Positions 48,823 through 57,090 are shown, counted from the first letter of the stretch. The stretch: DNA of 64,000 nt from XN24 sp035514535 (GCA_035514535.1 DATKAZ010000017.1:1-64000); one strand, 5' to 3'. The notes: generated from the letters alone by a model not told the origin. A program made the numbers and translations.

Positions 48823-49277
48823 TAGTCTTCGCCGGTCGAGACCCAGCGGCCACGCGCGTCGTAGAACCAGTCGGGCTCGCCGAGCAGCGGCAGTTCGAAA
48901 TCGAGCTGCTCGACCGGTACGGCGTGCAGCAGGCGCCCGCCGTCCAGGTACAGCAGGAATACGCGCCCCGTACGCATCCCGAGCCCGCAGGGTACCCAGT
49001 GACTGCCGACGGTCACGCGATGCGGCGTCTGCGCCTTCCAGCCCTCGAGCACCTCGAACACGTAATCGGTCCGCGAGCCTCCGGCGCCCCCCTCGCCCGG
49101 CCCGTCCAGCTCGACGTCCAGCCTGAGCGCGAGGCGCGCGGCGACCACCGAACTCGCGTCGTGCAGCAACTGCCCGGCGGCTGTCGCGTCGTAGGGGTAA
49201 CCGTCGAGGATCGGCGGCCGGGGCGGATCGGGGTTGCAGGCGGCCGCCGGCAGTCCGTAAGACAGCAGCAGGAGCAT
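48822..49277 (-). CDS. Exported protein of unknown function
   Basis: A 151-residue protein with a short hydrophobic start (LLLLSYGLPAAAC) that may be a signal or lipoprotein signal. The mature part has ASSVVAARLALRLDVEL, TDYVFEVLEGWKAQTPHRVT and GMRTGRVFLLYLDGGRL; the last resembles domains with repeated VFE...GWKG strands found in secreted proteins. Three cysteines. It shares one base with the M49-like gene downstream, so both are co-expressed. Confidence 0.6.
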   Translation of the reverse strand: MLLLLSYGLPAAACNPDPPRPPILDGYPYDATAAGQLLHDASSVVAARLALRLDVELDGPGEGGAGGSRTDYVFEVLEGWKAQTPHRVTVGSHWVPCGLGMRTGRVFLLYLDGGRLLHAVPVEQLDFELPLLGEPDWFYDARGRWVSTGED

Positions 49278-49300
49278 GCAGGCGGCACAGGTGTGAACGT

Positions 49301-49702
49301 TCAGCGGCTGCCCTCCGACCAGGCGGCGGTCCGCCCGTTGAAATTCAGGACCCGGCGCGAGGTCAGCAGGTAGCCGGCCCAGTCCTCCGCGCGCACGGTT
49401 TCAAGCGTCTCGCCCGGGCGCCTGCTGAGCGATTGCCAGGACGCGGTGTACACACTGTAACCGATGAACCGCTGGTTGGTGGCCAGCACCAGCATCGCGC
49501 CGGACGAGGCTGTTTCCTCGATGATTTCGCGGCCGCGCAGGCGCAGCTCGTCGGTGCGGCTGAAGCGCACGTTCGCGACGATCACGCGGTCGCCTTCCGT
49601 GTGCCAGAACAGCAGGCGCGCCGGCGGACCGTCGTTCGCCGCCGCCGGCACCGCGAAGAGCACAAGCAGGCAGGCCAGCAGCGGTGTCAGCGGCAACCTC
49701 AT
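49301..49702 (-). CDS. Exported protein of unknown function
   Basis: A 133-residue protein with a clear signal peptide (LTPLLACLLVLFAVPAAAN). The mature part has LLFWHTEGDRVIVANVRFSR, LVLATNQRFIGYSVYT and GYLLTSRRVLNFNGRTAAW, the last two looking like repeated strands of a small beta propeller or PH-like fold. No family recognised. It lies 23 nt before the next exported gene and 9 nt after the amidohydrolase. Confidence 0.6.
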   Translation of the reverse strand: MRLPLTPLLACLLVLFAVPAAANDGPPARLLFWHTEGDRVIVANVRFSRTDELRLRGREIIEETASSGAMLVLATNQRFIGYSVYTASWQSLSRRPGETLETVRAEDWAGYLLTSRRVLNFNGRTAAWSEGSR

Positions 49703-49711
49703 GGCGATGCG

Positions 49712-51178
49712 TCAGCCACCCCAGGCCTTGAGGTTGAGGAACTCGCGCCGCGTCCTCGGCCCGTAGGTGAGGTAGTTCGGGTCCGGGCGATTGCGGTAGT
49801 TGTCCCGCTCCCGGGCGATCCGGTCGTGCCCGAGGTGTTCCTCCAGCAGCGACTCCGGCACCGGGTAGATCTGCAGTGCGTTCAGGCCGAACACGGCGGC
49901 GCGGATCGCCGGCGTGACCTCGGGATAGCCGTGTTGTTCGCGCAGGTCGGGCGCGATCTGGAAGGCGCGGAAGGCCTGGATCTGGTCCTGGGGGCTGCCG
50001 TACCAGATCGAGTCCGTGCCCCACAGCACGTTCTTCGGCCCGAGGTACTTGAGCAGTTTGCCGAGCCCGTGCGCCGCCGACGTCGGGTCACGCATGAGGA
50101 AGCGCCATGTCGAGCCGAGCTCGGCGTACACGTTGCTGCCGTGGCCGAGCCCGGCCTCGCGCAGCGAACTCACCAGCGAGTCGATGCCGTCCTCGCGCGC
50201 CGGGTCGTACGGGCCCTCTGCCGTGCCGGTGACGAAGCCCGAGTGGTAGATGAGGAAATTGACGTCCGGGAAACGCTTCGCGACGCGGCCGATATCAGCG
50301 CAGGTGCTGTGCTCGTAAGAGCGCCGGCCGAACGGCAGGCCCTTGTGGATCGCGATGTTGCGCACGCCCAGGCTGCGCGCCTTCTCGATCATCGCGAGGC
50401 CGGGCTCGTCGTCCATCCAGAACCCGGTGGCGCCGTCAGGTCCCCACTGGGTGTAGGTCTTCCAGGCGCTGATCGGGTAATTCGCGGCGAGCATCTCCAT
50501 GCCCTCGAGATCGCCCGGCTGGTTCGGATTGACCCGGCCATGGAGGTAGAGGCGGTGGCTGCCGTCGAGTCGTTCGACGATGCCCGCCGTCGCCGCGGCC
50601 TCCTCGATGGTCAGCGGCTCGCCGGCGCGACTGGAGGGCACGAACGACAGCACCACGAGCGAGGTGTCCGAATCGAGGAACACGTCGCGGATGAAGGCAT
50701 CCGGGCCGAGGCACTGCAGGTGATCGAGCGGGCCGGGCATGGCGGCGGCGGCGCAGCGCTCGCCGGCGAAACTGCTCAGCGGCCGCGCATCGTCCGGCAG
50801 CGTGCGGGTCCAGGCGCCCGTCGGGTTCACGAAGTGCCCCTGCACGTCGAAGATGAATTCGCCTCCGCCGAGCGCCGCCGCGGCCGCGTCGCCGTCGAGC
50901 GCGGCGTCGGCGCCGACCGCGAAGTAGCCGCCGGTACTGCCGCTGGCCGCATAAGCTGCGTTCATCGCCAGCAACGTGGTGGCCGCACCGCTGGCGGTGA
51001 CGAGGAAGTCGCGCCGTGACACGCCGAGCCGCCGCGCGTTGCGCGTCGCCGCTTCGAGCGCGAGCTTGCGCGCGTGGTAATGCTGCGCCTCAAGCGGCAC
51101 CGGGCAGAACTCGCCGTTGCTGGTGCTGTCAAGCTTGATCGGCAGGCGGAGGCCGTCGGGGTCGTTGCGCTGCGGCAT
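49712..51178 (-). CDS. Tat-exported amidohydrolase-2 family protein
   Basis: A 488-residue protein of the amidohydrolase 2 (ACMSD/decarboxylase-like) group. A twin-arginine signal, VSRRDFLVTASGAATTLLAM, sits unusually far in, at about residues 52-71. The barrel shows IFDVQGHFVNP at the first metal site (one His where HxH is usual), IAIHKGLP, FLIYHSGF and VLWGTDSIWYG with the final Asp. GGAG precedes ATG 51178; the frame stays open a little upstream. It heads a unit of four exported proteins (51178 to 47380). Confidence 0.78.
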   Translation of the reverse strand: MPQRNDPDGLRLPIKLDSTSNGEFCPVPLEAQHYHARKLALEAATRNARRLGVSRRDFLVTASGAATTLLAMNAAYAASGSTGGYFAVGADAALDGDAAAAALGGGEFIFDVQGHFVNPTGAWTRTLPDDARPLSSFAGERCAAAAMPGPLDHLQCLGPDAFIRDVFLDSDTSLVVLSFVPSSRAGEPLTIEEAAATAGIVERLDGSHRLYLHGRVNPNQPGDLEGMEMLAANYPISAWKTYTQWGPDGATGFWMDDEPGLAMIEKARSLGVRNIAIHKGLPFGRRSYEHSTCADIGRVAKRFPDVNFLIYHSGFVTGTAEGPYDPAREDGIDSLVSSLREAGLGHGSNVYAELGSTWRFLMRDPTSAAHGLGKLLKYLGPKNVLWGTDSIWYGSPQDQIQAFRAFQIAPDLREQHGYPEVTPAIRAAVFGLNALQIYPVPESLLEEHLGHDRIARERDNYRNRPDPNYLTYGPRTRREFLNLKAWGG

Positions 51179-51312
51179 GGGGCATCTCCGGATGCAATTG
51201 ATCCCAGTGCAGAAGTTTAGCCGAGGCCGTGCGCGCTCACACGCCGCGGACAAAAAATTCATATTGAACTCCCGCCGCGGACCATCATCAGACACATGAA
51301 GGAGGTAGGAAA

Positions 51313-51735
51313 ATGAAAGTTCATGAATTGATGACCGACAAGCCCCGCTTCGTGTCCGCCGCGACCACCCTGCAGGAGGCGGCGCGCCTGATGCGCGACC
51401 TGGACAGCGGCTTCCTGCCCGTCGCCGACGAGCGGGAGGAAAAACTGAGCGGCGTGGTGACCGACCGCGACATCACCGTGCGCGCGGTCGCCGACGGGCT
51501 CGACCCGGCGAAGACCACGGTGACGGACATCAAGTCCGACAGCGTGCTGTATTGCTTCAAGGACGACGACGTTGCGGATGCCGCGAAACGCATGCGCGAC
51601 AAGCAAGTGTACCGGCTGATCGTGCTGGACAACCGCGAGAACAAGAAACTGTGCGGCGTGGTGTCGCTGGGCGACATCTTGCGTCACGGGCAATCGGCGC
51701 TTGCCGCGAAGACTGCCGAGGGCATCGCCGCCTGA
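51313..51735 (+). CDS. CBS-domain pair protein
   Basis: A 140-residue protein that is one pair of CBS domains: VHELMTDKPRFVSAATTLQE with GVVTDRDITVRAVADG (first), and IKSDSVLYCFKDDDVADAAK with GVVSLGDILRHG (second). CBS pairs bind adenosyl compounds and usually report energy or redox state. A strong AAGGAGG leader is seen. It is followed by a rhodanese gene on the same strand after 53 nt, with its own AAAGGAGG leader. Confidence 0.92.
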   Translation: MKVHELMTDKPRFVSAATTLQEAARLMRDLDSGFLPVADEREEKLSGVVTDRDITVRAVADGLDPAKTTVTDIKSDSVLYCFKDDDVADAAKRMRDKQVYRLIVLDNRENKKLCGVVSLGDILRHGQSALAAKTAEGIAA

Positions 51736-51788
51736 GGCATCGCCGCCGGGCTCGAGGAAATCCACAGCGCAAAGTCAAAGGAGGCATC

Positions 51789-52106
51789 ATGCAGCCGTTG
51801 AGTCGAAAGGACCTGGAAACCATGAACGAGCAGGCCAAGGATGACTTCGTCCTGGTCAACGTGCTGCCCCGGGAGGCCTTCAACGAGGCGCATATCCGGA
51901 CGTCCATTAATATCCCGCATGAGGATCCGGATTTCACGGCGACCATGGCGAAGGTCGCCGGGGACAAGTCGCGCAAGATCGTCGTCTATTGCGCCAGCTT
52001 CGACTGCGACGCCTCGGAGAAGGCGGCGCGCAAGCTCGACGAGGCCGGCTTCGGCAAGGTCTTCGATTACGAGGGCGGCACCAAGGACTGGCTCGAGAAT
52101 CACTAG
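51789..52106 (+). CDS. Single-domain rhodanese
   Basis: A 105-residue rhodanese domain: DFVLVNVLPREAFNEAHI, SINIPHEDPDF, and the active-site loop VVYCASFDCDASEKAAR with the catalytic Cys near residue 70 (CxxxxC form). Such proteins move sulphane sulphur. No signal peptide. Probably one transcription unit with the CBS protein; the start ATG 51789 is preceded by AAAGGAGG. Confidence 0.92.
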   Translation: MQPLSRKDLETMNEQAKDDFVLVNVLPREAFNEAHIRTSINIPHEDPDFTATMAKVAGDKSRKIVVYCASFDCDASEKAARKLDEAGFGKVFDYEGGTKDWLENH

Positions 52107-52133
52107 GTTGCGCGCGGCGCGCAGGCGAGCCGC

Positions 52134-52163
52134 AAAAGAAAGGCCCGCACGAGGCGCGGGCCC
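52134..52163 (-). terminator. Terminator of the nrdJ operon
   Basis: On the minus strand GGCCCGC...GCGGGCC (7-bp stem, 7-nt loop) is followed by TTTCTTTT. It lies about 20 nt past the nrdJb stop, and on the other side 27 nt past the rhodanese stop, so it may work for both. Confidence 0.75.
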
Positions 52164-52183
52164 AAGGGGGGAGACCCTTTACG

Positions 52184-52882
52184 TCAGCCGCATTTCGAGT
52201 CGCCGCAGTTCAGGCAGGTCATGCAGCCGTCCATCATGACCACGGCGGTCGTGTTGCACTTGGCGCACAGCTGGGCCCCTTCCGGGAAGGGGCTCTCGGC
52301 GAAGGCGTCCTGCTGCGCGGTGCGCGCCTCGAATTCGGCGCGCTTCTTTTCGACCAGTTCGCGCTGGTGCTCGTCCAGCCCGGGTGAGCTCATCATGCCG
52401 ATGCTGATGAGATGTTTCTCGACCACCTCGCCGAGCTCGGCGATCAGCGAGGGCATGTACTTGCCGCCCGGCTTCCAGTAGCCGCCGCGCGGGTCGAACA
52501 CGGCCTTGAGCTCCTCGACCAGGAAGGTGACGTCGCCGCCCTTGCGGAACACCGCCGACATGATGCGCGTGAGGGCGACGATCCACTGGTAGTGGTCGAG
52601 GTTCTTCGAATTGATGAAGATCTCGAACGGCCTGCGCACCTCGTGCTTGGTGCCGTGATTGAGCAGGATGTCGTTGATCGTCACGTACATCGCGTGCTCG
52701 GCCACCGGCGGCTTGATCTTGTAGGTCGCGCCGATGAGCATTTCCGGGCGCTCGAGCTTCTCGTGCATCCGGATGACCTTGCCCTCGGTCCCTTCCTCGA
52801 CACGCGGCTTCGGCGGCGCCTTTTCCTCGGGCTTGGCGACGTGGTAAGCGACGATCTTCTTGCTGATTTTCTGTGCTGTCAT
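52184..52882 (-). CDS. nrdJb: Class II ribonucleotide reductase small part NrdJb
   Basis: A 232-residue protein equal to the C-terminal piece of split class II reductases (NrdJa/NrdJb in Pseudomonas). It has a TSCPD-like domain (RPEMLIGATYKIKPPVAEH, MYVTINDILLNHG, PFEIFINSKNLDHYQWIVAL) and a C-terminal cysteine cluster, AKCNTTAV...GCMTCLNCGDSKCG, which in the full-length enzyme passes electrons to the active site. It begins 8 nt after the nrdJa stop. Confidence 0.9.
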   Translation of the reverse strand: MTAQKISKKIVAYHVAKPEEKAPPKPRVEEGTEGKVIRMHEKLERPEMLIGATYKIKPPVAEHAMYVTINDILLNHGTKHEVRRPFEIFINSKNLDHYQWIVALTRIMSAVFRKGGDVTFLVEELKAVFDPRGGYWKPGGKYMPSLIAELGEVVEKHLISIGMMSSPGLDEHQRELVEKKRAEFEARTAQQDAFAESPFPEGAQLCAKCNTTAVVMMDGCMTCLNCGDSKCG

Positions 52883-52890
52883 GATTTTTC

Positions 52891-55800
52891 TCAGAACTTG
52901 CCGTAGTAGCCTTCCTTGAGGGCATCGAAGAGATTCGCGGCGGAGTGCAGCTCGCCGTCGTACTCGACCTCCTCGTCACCCTTGAGCTCGACGGTGCTGC
53001 CGTCCTCGAGCTCGAACACGTAGGTCGTGTTCTTCAGGTCCTGCTCCTTGACCAGCACGCCCTGGAAGGCGGCCGGGTTGAAGCGGAAGGTCGTGCAGCC
53101 CTTGAGGCCTTGCTCGTAGGCATACATGTAGATGTCCTTGAAATCCTCGTAAGGATAATCCGTCGGCACGTTGGCCGTCTTCGAGATGGACGAGTCCACC
53201 CACATCTGCGCGGCCGCCTGGATGTCGACATGCTCGCGCGGCGTGATGTCCTCGGCCGTGATGAAACATTCCGGCAGCTTTTCCTCCGGCCGCTCGGAGC
53301 CCGGCAGCGCCCGTTCATTGACCAGCGAGCGGTAGGCCAGCAGCTCGAAGGAAAACACGTCGACCTTTTCCTTCGACTTGCGGCCCTCGCGGATCACGTT
53401 ACGGAAGTAATGGTGCGCGAAGGACGGCTCGATGCCGTTCGAGGCGTTGTTGGCGAGCGACAGCGAGATCGTCCCCGTCGGCGCAATCGAGCTGTGGTGC
53501 GTGAAGCGTGCACCCACCTCGGCCAGCTCGTCGACGAGCTCCGGGTTGACGTCCGCGACGCGCTGCATGTAGCGGCTGTAGCGGGCGTGCAGGATCCTGC
53601 CCTTGACGCGCGCCCCCACGCGCCAGCCGTCGTTCTTCATCTCCGGGCGCTTGCGCAGCATTTCCTCGGTGACCGTGAACTCCTCGTCCATGATCGGCGC
53701 GGCACCCTTCTCGCGCGCCAGTTCAAGAGCACCTTCCCAGCCGGCCAGCGCCAGCTCGCGGGCGACGTCCTGCGTGAAGGAGACGGAAGCCTTGCTGCCG
53801 TACTTCATCCCCAGCATGGTGATGGTCGAGCCGAGCCCGAGAAAGCCCATGCCGTGACGGCGTTTGCGGTAGATCTCGTCGCGCTGCGGGCCGAGCGGCA
53901 GGCCGTTGATCTCGACGACATTGTCGAGCATGCGCGTGAAGACCTTGACGACCTCGCGGAAGCGCTCCCAGTCGAACTTCGCCTCCGGCTTGAACGCATT
54001 GACGATGAAGCGCGTCAGGTTGACCGAGCCGAGCAGGCAGGAGCCGTAAGGCGGCAGCGGCTGTTCGCCGCAATTGTGGGCGTGCAGGCCGTTGCCGTCG
54101 AACGTGTTGATGCCCGGCACCTGGACGTCGAACACGTCCTCCGAGCCGTGCGGCACGATGGACTCCACCGTGGCGATGAAGCGCTCGCGGTTGAGGCGGC
54201 GACAATAGCCGGAAAGCAGGGCCTTCAGGCGGTTCGCCTTGGCGACGTCCGAGAAGCCGACGCGCTCGGCGAACTGCAGCAGGTTGTCACCGCTGATCAC
54301 GAGCTCGTGCTGCGCGCGGGTCGGATAGGCGCGCCGGCCGCCGCGGCCGTCAGGCAGCAGGGACGTGCCGGCGGCGCGGCGATCGCGGTACAGGCGCGAC
54401 GCGATGCCGATGCGCAGCAACATGCGCTGGGCGGCCTCGAGCCGCGCCAGGTCGGATTGTGCCAGGCGCACGCTGACGCCCTTCTGCTGGGCACCCTGCA
54501 CCGAGCCGTCGGCATCGAACAGGCCGCGCAGGAAGCCGCGATGAAATTCGCTGGAGGTCTTTTCCATGGCCGGCGTGACGGCCTTGTCGCCGGGGCGCAT
54601 GCCCAGCTCGAACGCGAGATCGCGCAGGGCAGCAAGCTTCAGGCGGTGCTCACCGCGGCCCTGGACCGCCATCCAGCCGGCAAAGTCGGCCCGATGCGGC
54701 AGGCTGCGGGCGCAACGCAGGGCCTCGTCCATCAGCGCCAGCGGGACGTCGTCCGTGGCATTGACGGCCTTCGCACTCGACCACACCGAGAGCACTGCGG
54801 CGTCCTGCTTGAGGGTGCCGTCGCCGACCAGCAGCCCGAGCAGGAAGCCTTCCTCGTAGTTGCGCGCGCCCTGCCACTCGCCTGCGTCGCGATGGTTGTT
54901 GAGCAGCACGCGGTCGCCGGCGGCCAGCTTGCCGGCCTCGCTCCATTCCGTCTCGACCGACCAGCGCGTCTGGCGAACGACGCGGCGGACGCGATGGTTG
55001 GCGGTCAGCCGCAGCGCGTGGCCTTCTGCAGTCTGCAGGCGGACGACATCACTGGTCGCGGTCCTGAAGAACCCGCGTGCGCCGGTCGGGTGATCGACGC
55101 CGTCGATGCGGGCCAGGAACGGGCGGCCGAGCAGGTCGGCAACCTGGCGCGGACCGTCAGCGGTTTGCACCCAGGTGTCGGCCGTCACGCAAGGATTGGT
55201 CGCGCGGATATTCTCGCACCACCAGTTGTTGTTCATCTCGTTGACGCGGTCGATGAGGACGAAGCCGGGCTCGGCGAAATCGTAGGTGGAGGTCATGATG
55301 ACGTCCCAGACGCGCCGCGCCGGGACGGTCTTGTAGACGCGGCAGGCCACCAGGCCCGCGTCGTTGCGGACGTAGTCGCCGTTGCTCGGCCACTCGCGCC
55401 AGACGATCGTCTCCGCATCCTCGAGGTCCAGGTTCTCGTCTTTCAGCTCCTTCAGGCTGATCGGGAAGGCGAGCCGCCAGGGCCCGTCGTTGCTGACAGC
55501 CTGCATGAACTCATCGCTCACCAGCAGCGAAAGGTTGAACTGCCTGAGCCGGCCGTTCTCGCGCTTGGCACGGATGAACTCCAGCGCATCCGGGTGACCG
55601 ACATCGAAGGTGCCCATCTGCGCGCCGCGCCGCCCCCCGGCCGAGGACACCGTGAAACACATCTTGTCGTAGATATCCATGAACGACAGCGGGCCGGAGG
55701 TATACGCGCCGGCGCCGGAGACATAGGCACCGCGCGGCCGCAGGGTGGAGAACTCGTAGCCGATACCGCAGCCGGCCTTCAGCGTGAGGCCCGCCTCGTG

Positions 55801-56169
55801 CACCTTCTGCAGGATATCGTCCATCGAATCGCGAATCGTGCCGGAGACCGTGCAGTTGATGGTCGAGGTTGCGGGCTTGTGCGCGAGGGCGCCGGCGTTG
55901 GAGACGATGCGCCCGGCGGGGATCGCGCCGTTCCTGAGCGCCCAGAGGAATCGCTCGTTCCAGCGATCGCGACGGTCGTCGGGTTCGACGTCGGCCAGCG
56001 CGCGCGCGATCCGCTTGTAGGTGTCGTCCATCGTGTGGTCGAGCACCGTGCCATCCTTGGCGACGAGCCGGTACTTCTTCTCCCAGATGTCCAGGGATGC
56101 CGCCTGGAACGGGATGTCGTTGACCGACTCCACCGGATTCACCTGATCTTGTTGCAGCGCTGTTTTCAT
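52891..56169 (-). CDS. nrdJa: Adenosylcobalamin-dependent ribonucleotide reductase NrdJa with an intein
   Basis: A 1092-residue precursor, of which 719 residues are the reductase and 373 the intein. It makes deoxyribonucleotides with a B12 radical, with or without oxygen. Reductase features: the substrate loop STINCTVSGT (about 110), GCGIGYEFSTLRPRGAYVSG, and ENIRATNP joined after splicing to CGEQPLPPYGSCLLGSVNL, where the Cys after Pro is the predicted thiyl-radical residue. PTGTISLSLANNASNG and KTANVPTDYPYEDF follow. Chosen start ATG 56169 has GAGG upstream; 56229 would add 20 unlikely residues. Electron-supplying cysteines are on NrdJb. Confidence 0.93.
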   Translation of the reverse strand: MKTALQQDQVNPVESVNDIPFQAASLDIWEKKYRLVAKDGTVLDHTMDDTYKRIARALADVEPDDRRDRWNERFLWALRNGAIPAGRIVSNAGALAHKPATSTINCTVSGTIRDSMDDILQKVHEAGLTLKAGCGIGYEFSTLRPRGAYVSGAGAYTSGPLSFMDIYDKMCFTVSSAGGRRGAQMGTFDVGHPDALEFIRAKRENGRLRQFNLSLLVSDEFMQAVSNDGPWRLAFPISLKELKDENLDLEDAETIVWREWPSNGDYVRNDAGLVACRVYKTVPARRVWDVIMTSTYDFAEPGFVLIDRVNEMNNNWWCENIRATNPCVTADTWVQTADGPRQVADLLGRPFLARIDGVDHPTGARGFFRTATSDVVRLQTAEGHALRLTANHRVRRVVRQTRWSVETEWSEAGKLAAGDRVLLNNHRDAGEWQGARNYEEGFLLGLLVGDGTLKQDAAVLSVWSSAKAVNATDDVPLALMDEALRCARSLPHRADFAGWMAVQGRGEHRLKLAALRDLAFELGMRPGDKAVTPAMEKTSSEFHRGFLRGLFDADGSVQGAQQKGVSVRLAQSDLARLEAAQRMLLRIGIASRLYRDRRAAGTSLLPDGRGGRRAYPTRAQHELVISGDNLLQFAERVGFSDVAKANRLKALLSGYCRRLNRERFIATVESIVPHGSEDVFDVQVPGINTFDGNGLHAHNCGEQPLPPYGSCLLGSVNLTRFIVNAFKPEAKFDWERFREVVKVFTRMLDNVVEINGLPLGPQRDEIYRKRRHGMGFLGLGSTITMLGMKYGSKASVSFTQDVARELALAGWEGALELAREKGAAPIMDEEFTVTEEMLRKRPEMKNDGWRVGARVKGRILHARYSRYMQRVADVNPELVDELAEVGARFTHHSSIAPTGTISLSLANNASNGIEPSFAHHYFRNVIREGRKSKEKVDVFSFELLAYRSLVNERALPGSERPEEKLPECFITAEDITPREHVDIQAAAQMWVDSSISKTANVPTDYPYEDFKDIYMYAYEQGLKGCTTFRFNPAAFQGVLVKEQDLKNTTYVFELEDGSTVELKGDEEVEYDGELHSAANLFDALKEGYYGKF
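54073..55191 (-). mobile_element. Intein with LAGLIDADG homing endonuclease inside nrdJa
   Basis: A 373-residue in-frame intein between NP and CGEQ. Splicing blocks: A starts CVTADTWVQTADGPRQVADL; B is HALRLTANHRVRRV with the TxxH motif; F ends DVFDVQVPGINTFDGNG; the last residues are HAHN with the penultimate His and terminal Asn. The downstream extein residue is Cys. Endonuclease blocks are FLLGLLVGDGTL and FLRGLFDADGSV, both with intact acidic residues, so the element may still home. It occupies residues about 327-699 of the precursor. Confidence 0.95.
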
Positions 56170-56281
56170 TATGCCTCGCCCCCCGCGGGAGTCCCCCCGA
56201 TCGTGAAATGTCGTTCGTCCGTTGAGCAACCGCCCGGTTCCCCGGCGCCTGTGCGGCGCGCCCCGGGCTAGATGTGAGCAA

Positions 56282-56297
56282 CCACAATATGTTGTGT
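56282..56297. promoter_or_regulatory. NrdR box 1
   Basis: CCACAATATGTTGTGT agrees with the NrdR consensus ACACWATATATWGTGT at 14 of 16 positions. It lies just downstream of the predicted nrdJa start of transcription, where a bound repressor would block it. Confidence 0.8.
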
Positions 56298-56309
56298 TAC
56301 GGGATGGTT

Positions 56310-56338
56310 AAGGTAAGGGTCTGACCGGGTGCTGTCAA
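56310..56338 (-). promoter_or_regulatory. nrdJa promoter
   Basis: On the minus strand a perfect TTGACA (56333-56338), a 17-bp spacer and TACCTT (56310-56315) give a sigma-70 promoter with a weak -10. Transcription would begin near 56303, about 134 nt before the ATG and directly at NrdR box 1. Confidence 0.6.
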
Positions 56339-56461
56339 GCATTAATGCACCCCTGGGTGCCTGTAATAATAATTCTATATTTCAATATATTAGACAATCT
56401 TTATAGAAAAATTCTATGGACTTCGCCCGGTCGATTCAAAAAAAACTTTTTCCGCGGCGCA

Positions 56462-56477
56462 ACACAATATCTTGTGG
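56462..56477. promoter_or_regulatory. NrdR box 2
   Basis: ACACAATATCTTGTGG matches the NrdR consensus at 14 of 16 positions. Its centre is 180 bp from that of box 1, about 17 helical turns, on the far side of an A+T-rich stretch (56361-56450). Confidence 0.75.
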
Positions 56478-56521
56478 TTCATTCCCTGTTGACTCGCGCC
56501 GGGATCTGCGTATCGCGGGGG

Positions 56522-56548
56522 CTTGAAATCGGCGCGCCCGCCCATATT
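56522..56548 (+). promoter_or_regulatory. Sigma-32 heat-shock promoter of the Hsp20 gene
   Basis: CTTGAAA (56522-56528), 12 bp, then CCCATATT (56541-56548) match the RpoH consensus CTTGAAA-N11-14-CCCCATnT closely. Transcription would start near 56555, 40 nt before the Hsp20 ATG. Confidence 0.8.
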
Positions 56549-56595
56549 CAGGGGCCATGAATCCAACCAAGCAACCTATTACAGGAGGTGGAGAA

Positions 56596-57036
56596 ATGAG
56601 CCTGGTTCGTTACCAGCCCTGGGGCCTGATGCGCTCCCTGCACGACGATCTCGACCGGCTGTTCGAGCAGCGCCTCGGCATGGACGAGACGGCCGGCAGC
56701 GTCGCCAACTGGACGCCCCCCGTCGACATCCGCGAGGAAGAAAACCGCTTCGTGCTGAACGCCGACATCCCGGGCGTCAAGCCCGATGACATCGAAGTGA
56801 CGATGGAGAACGGCGTGCTGACGATCAGCGGCAGCCGCGAGGAAACGACCCGTGACGAGCAGAACGGCTACCGTCGGGTCGAGCGCGTCTCCGGCCGCTT
56901 CTTCCGTCGCTTCACGCTGCCCGACACGGCCAACGCCGAAGGCATCAAGGCCAAGAGCCACGACGGCGTGCTGGAGGTTATCATCCCGAAGCACGATCGC
57001 GTGATGCCGCGCCGGATCAGCGTCGACGTCAATTGA
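56596..57036 (+). CDS. Small heat-shock protein, Hsp20/IbpA family
   Basis: A 146-residue alpha-crystallin-type chaperone that holds unfolding proteins. N-terminal arm LVRYQPWGLMRSLHDDLDRL; crystallin domain from about residue 38 (WTPPVDIREEENRFVLNADI, PGVKPDDIEVTMENGVLTIS, GRFFRRFTLP) with the final GVLEVIIPK strand, then a short RRISVDV tail. An earlier ATG at 56557 is in frame but is nearly at the start of transcription; 56596 has AGGAGGTGGAGAA before it. Sigma-32-type promoter upstream; a large palindrome at 57091-57121 follows. Confidence 0.95.
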   Translation: MSLVRYQPWGLMRSLHDDLDRLFEQRLGMDETAGSVANWTPPVDIREEENRFVLNADIPGVKPDDIEVTMENGVLTISGSREETTRDEQNGYRRVERVSGRFFRRFTLPDTANAEGIKAKSHDGVLEVIIPKHDRVMPRRISVDVN

Positions 57037-57090
57037 GCGCGGCCCCGCGCGCCGTCGCGACCTTCCGGGTCGCTGCGGTATCCTGATGGT

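Noticed and set aside
52945..56271. 1108-codon open frame opposite nrdJa
   Set aside because: It lies wholly antisense to a gene with clear reductase and intein motifs; its own translation has no recognisable domain and no ribosome-binding site.
56170..56560. Cobalamin riboswitch before the B12-dependent reductase
   Set aside because: I looked for a B12-box-like stretch (GCCACTG) and multistem layout on the minus strand and found none; NrdR boxes and a promoter explain the region better.
56557..56595. Earlier start for the Hsp20 gene at 56557
   Set aside because: It would lie within a few bases of the predicted start of transcription and lacks a ribosome site, while 56596 has an excellent one.
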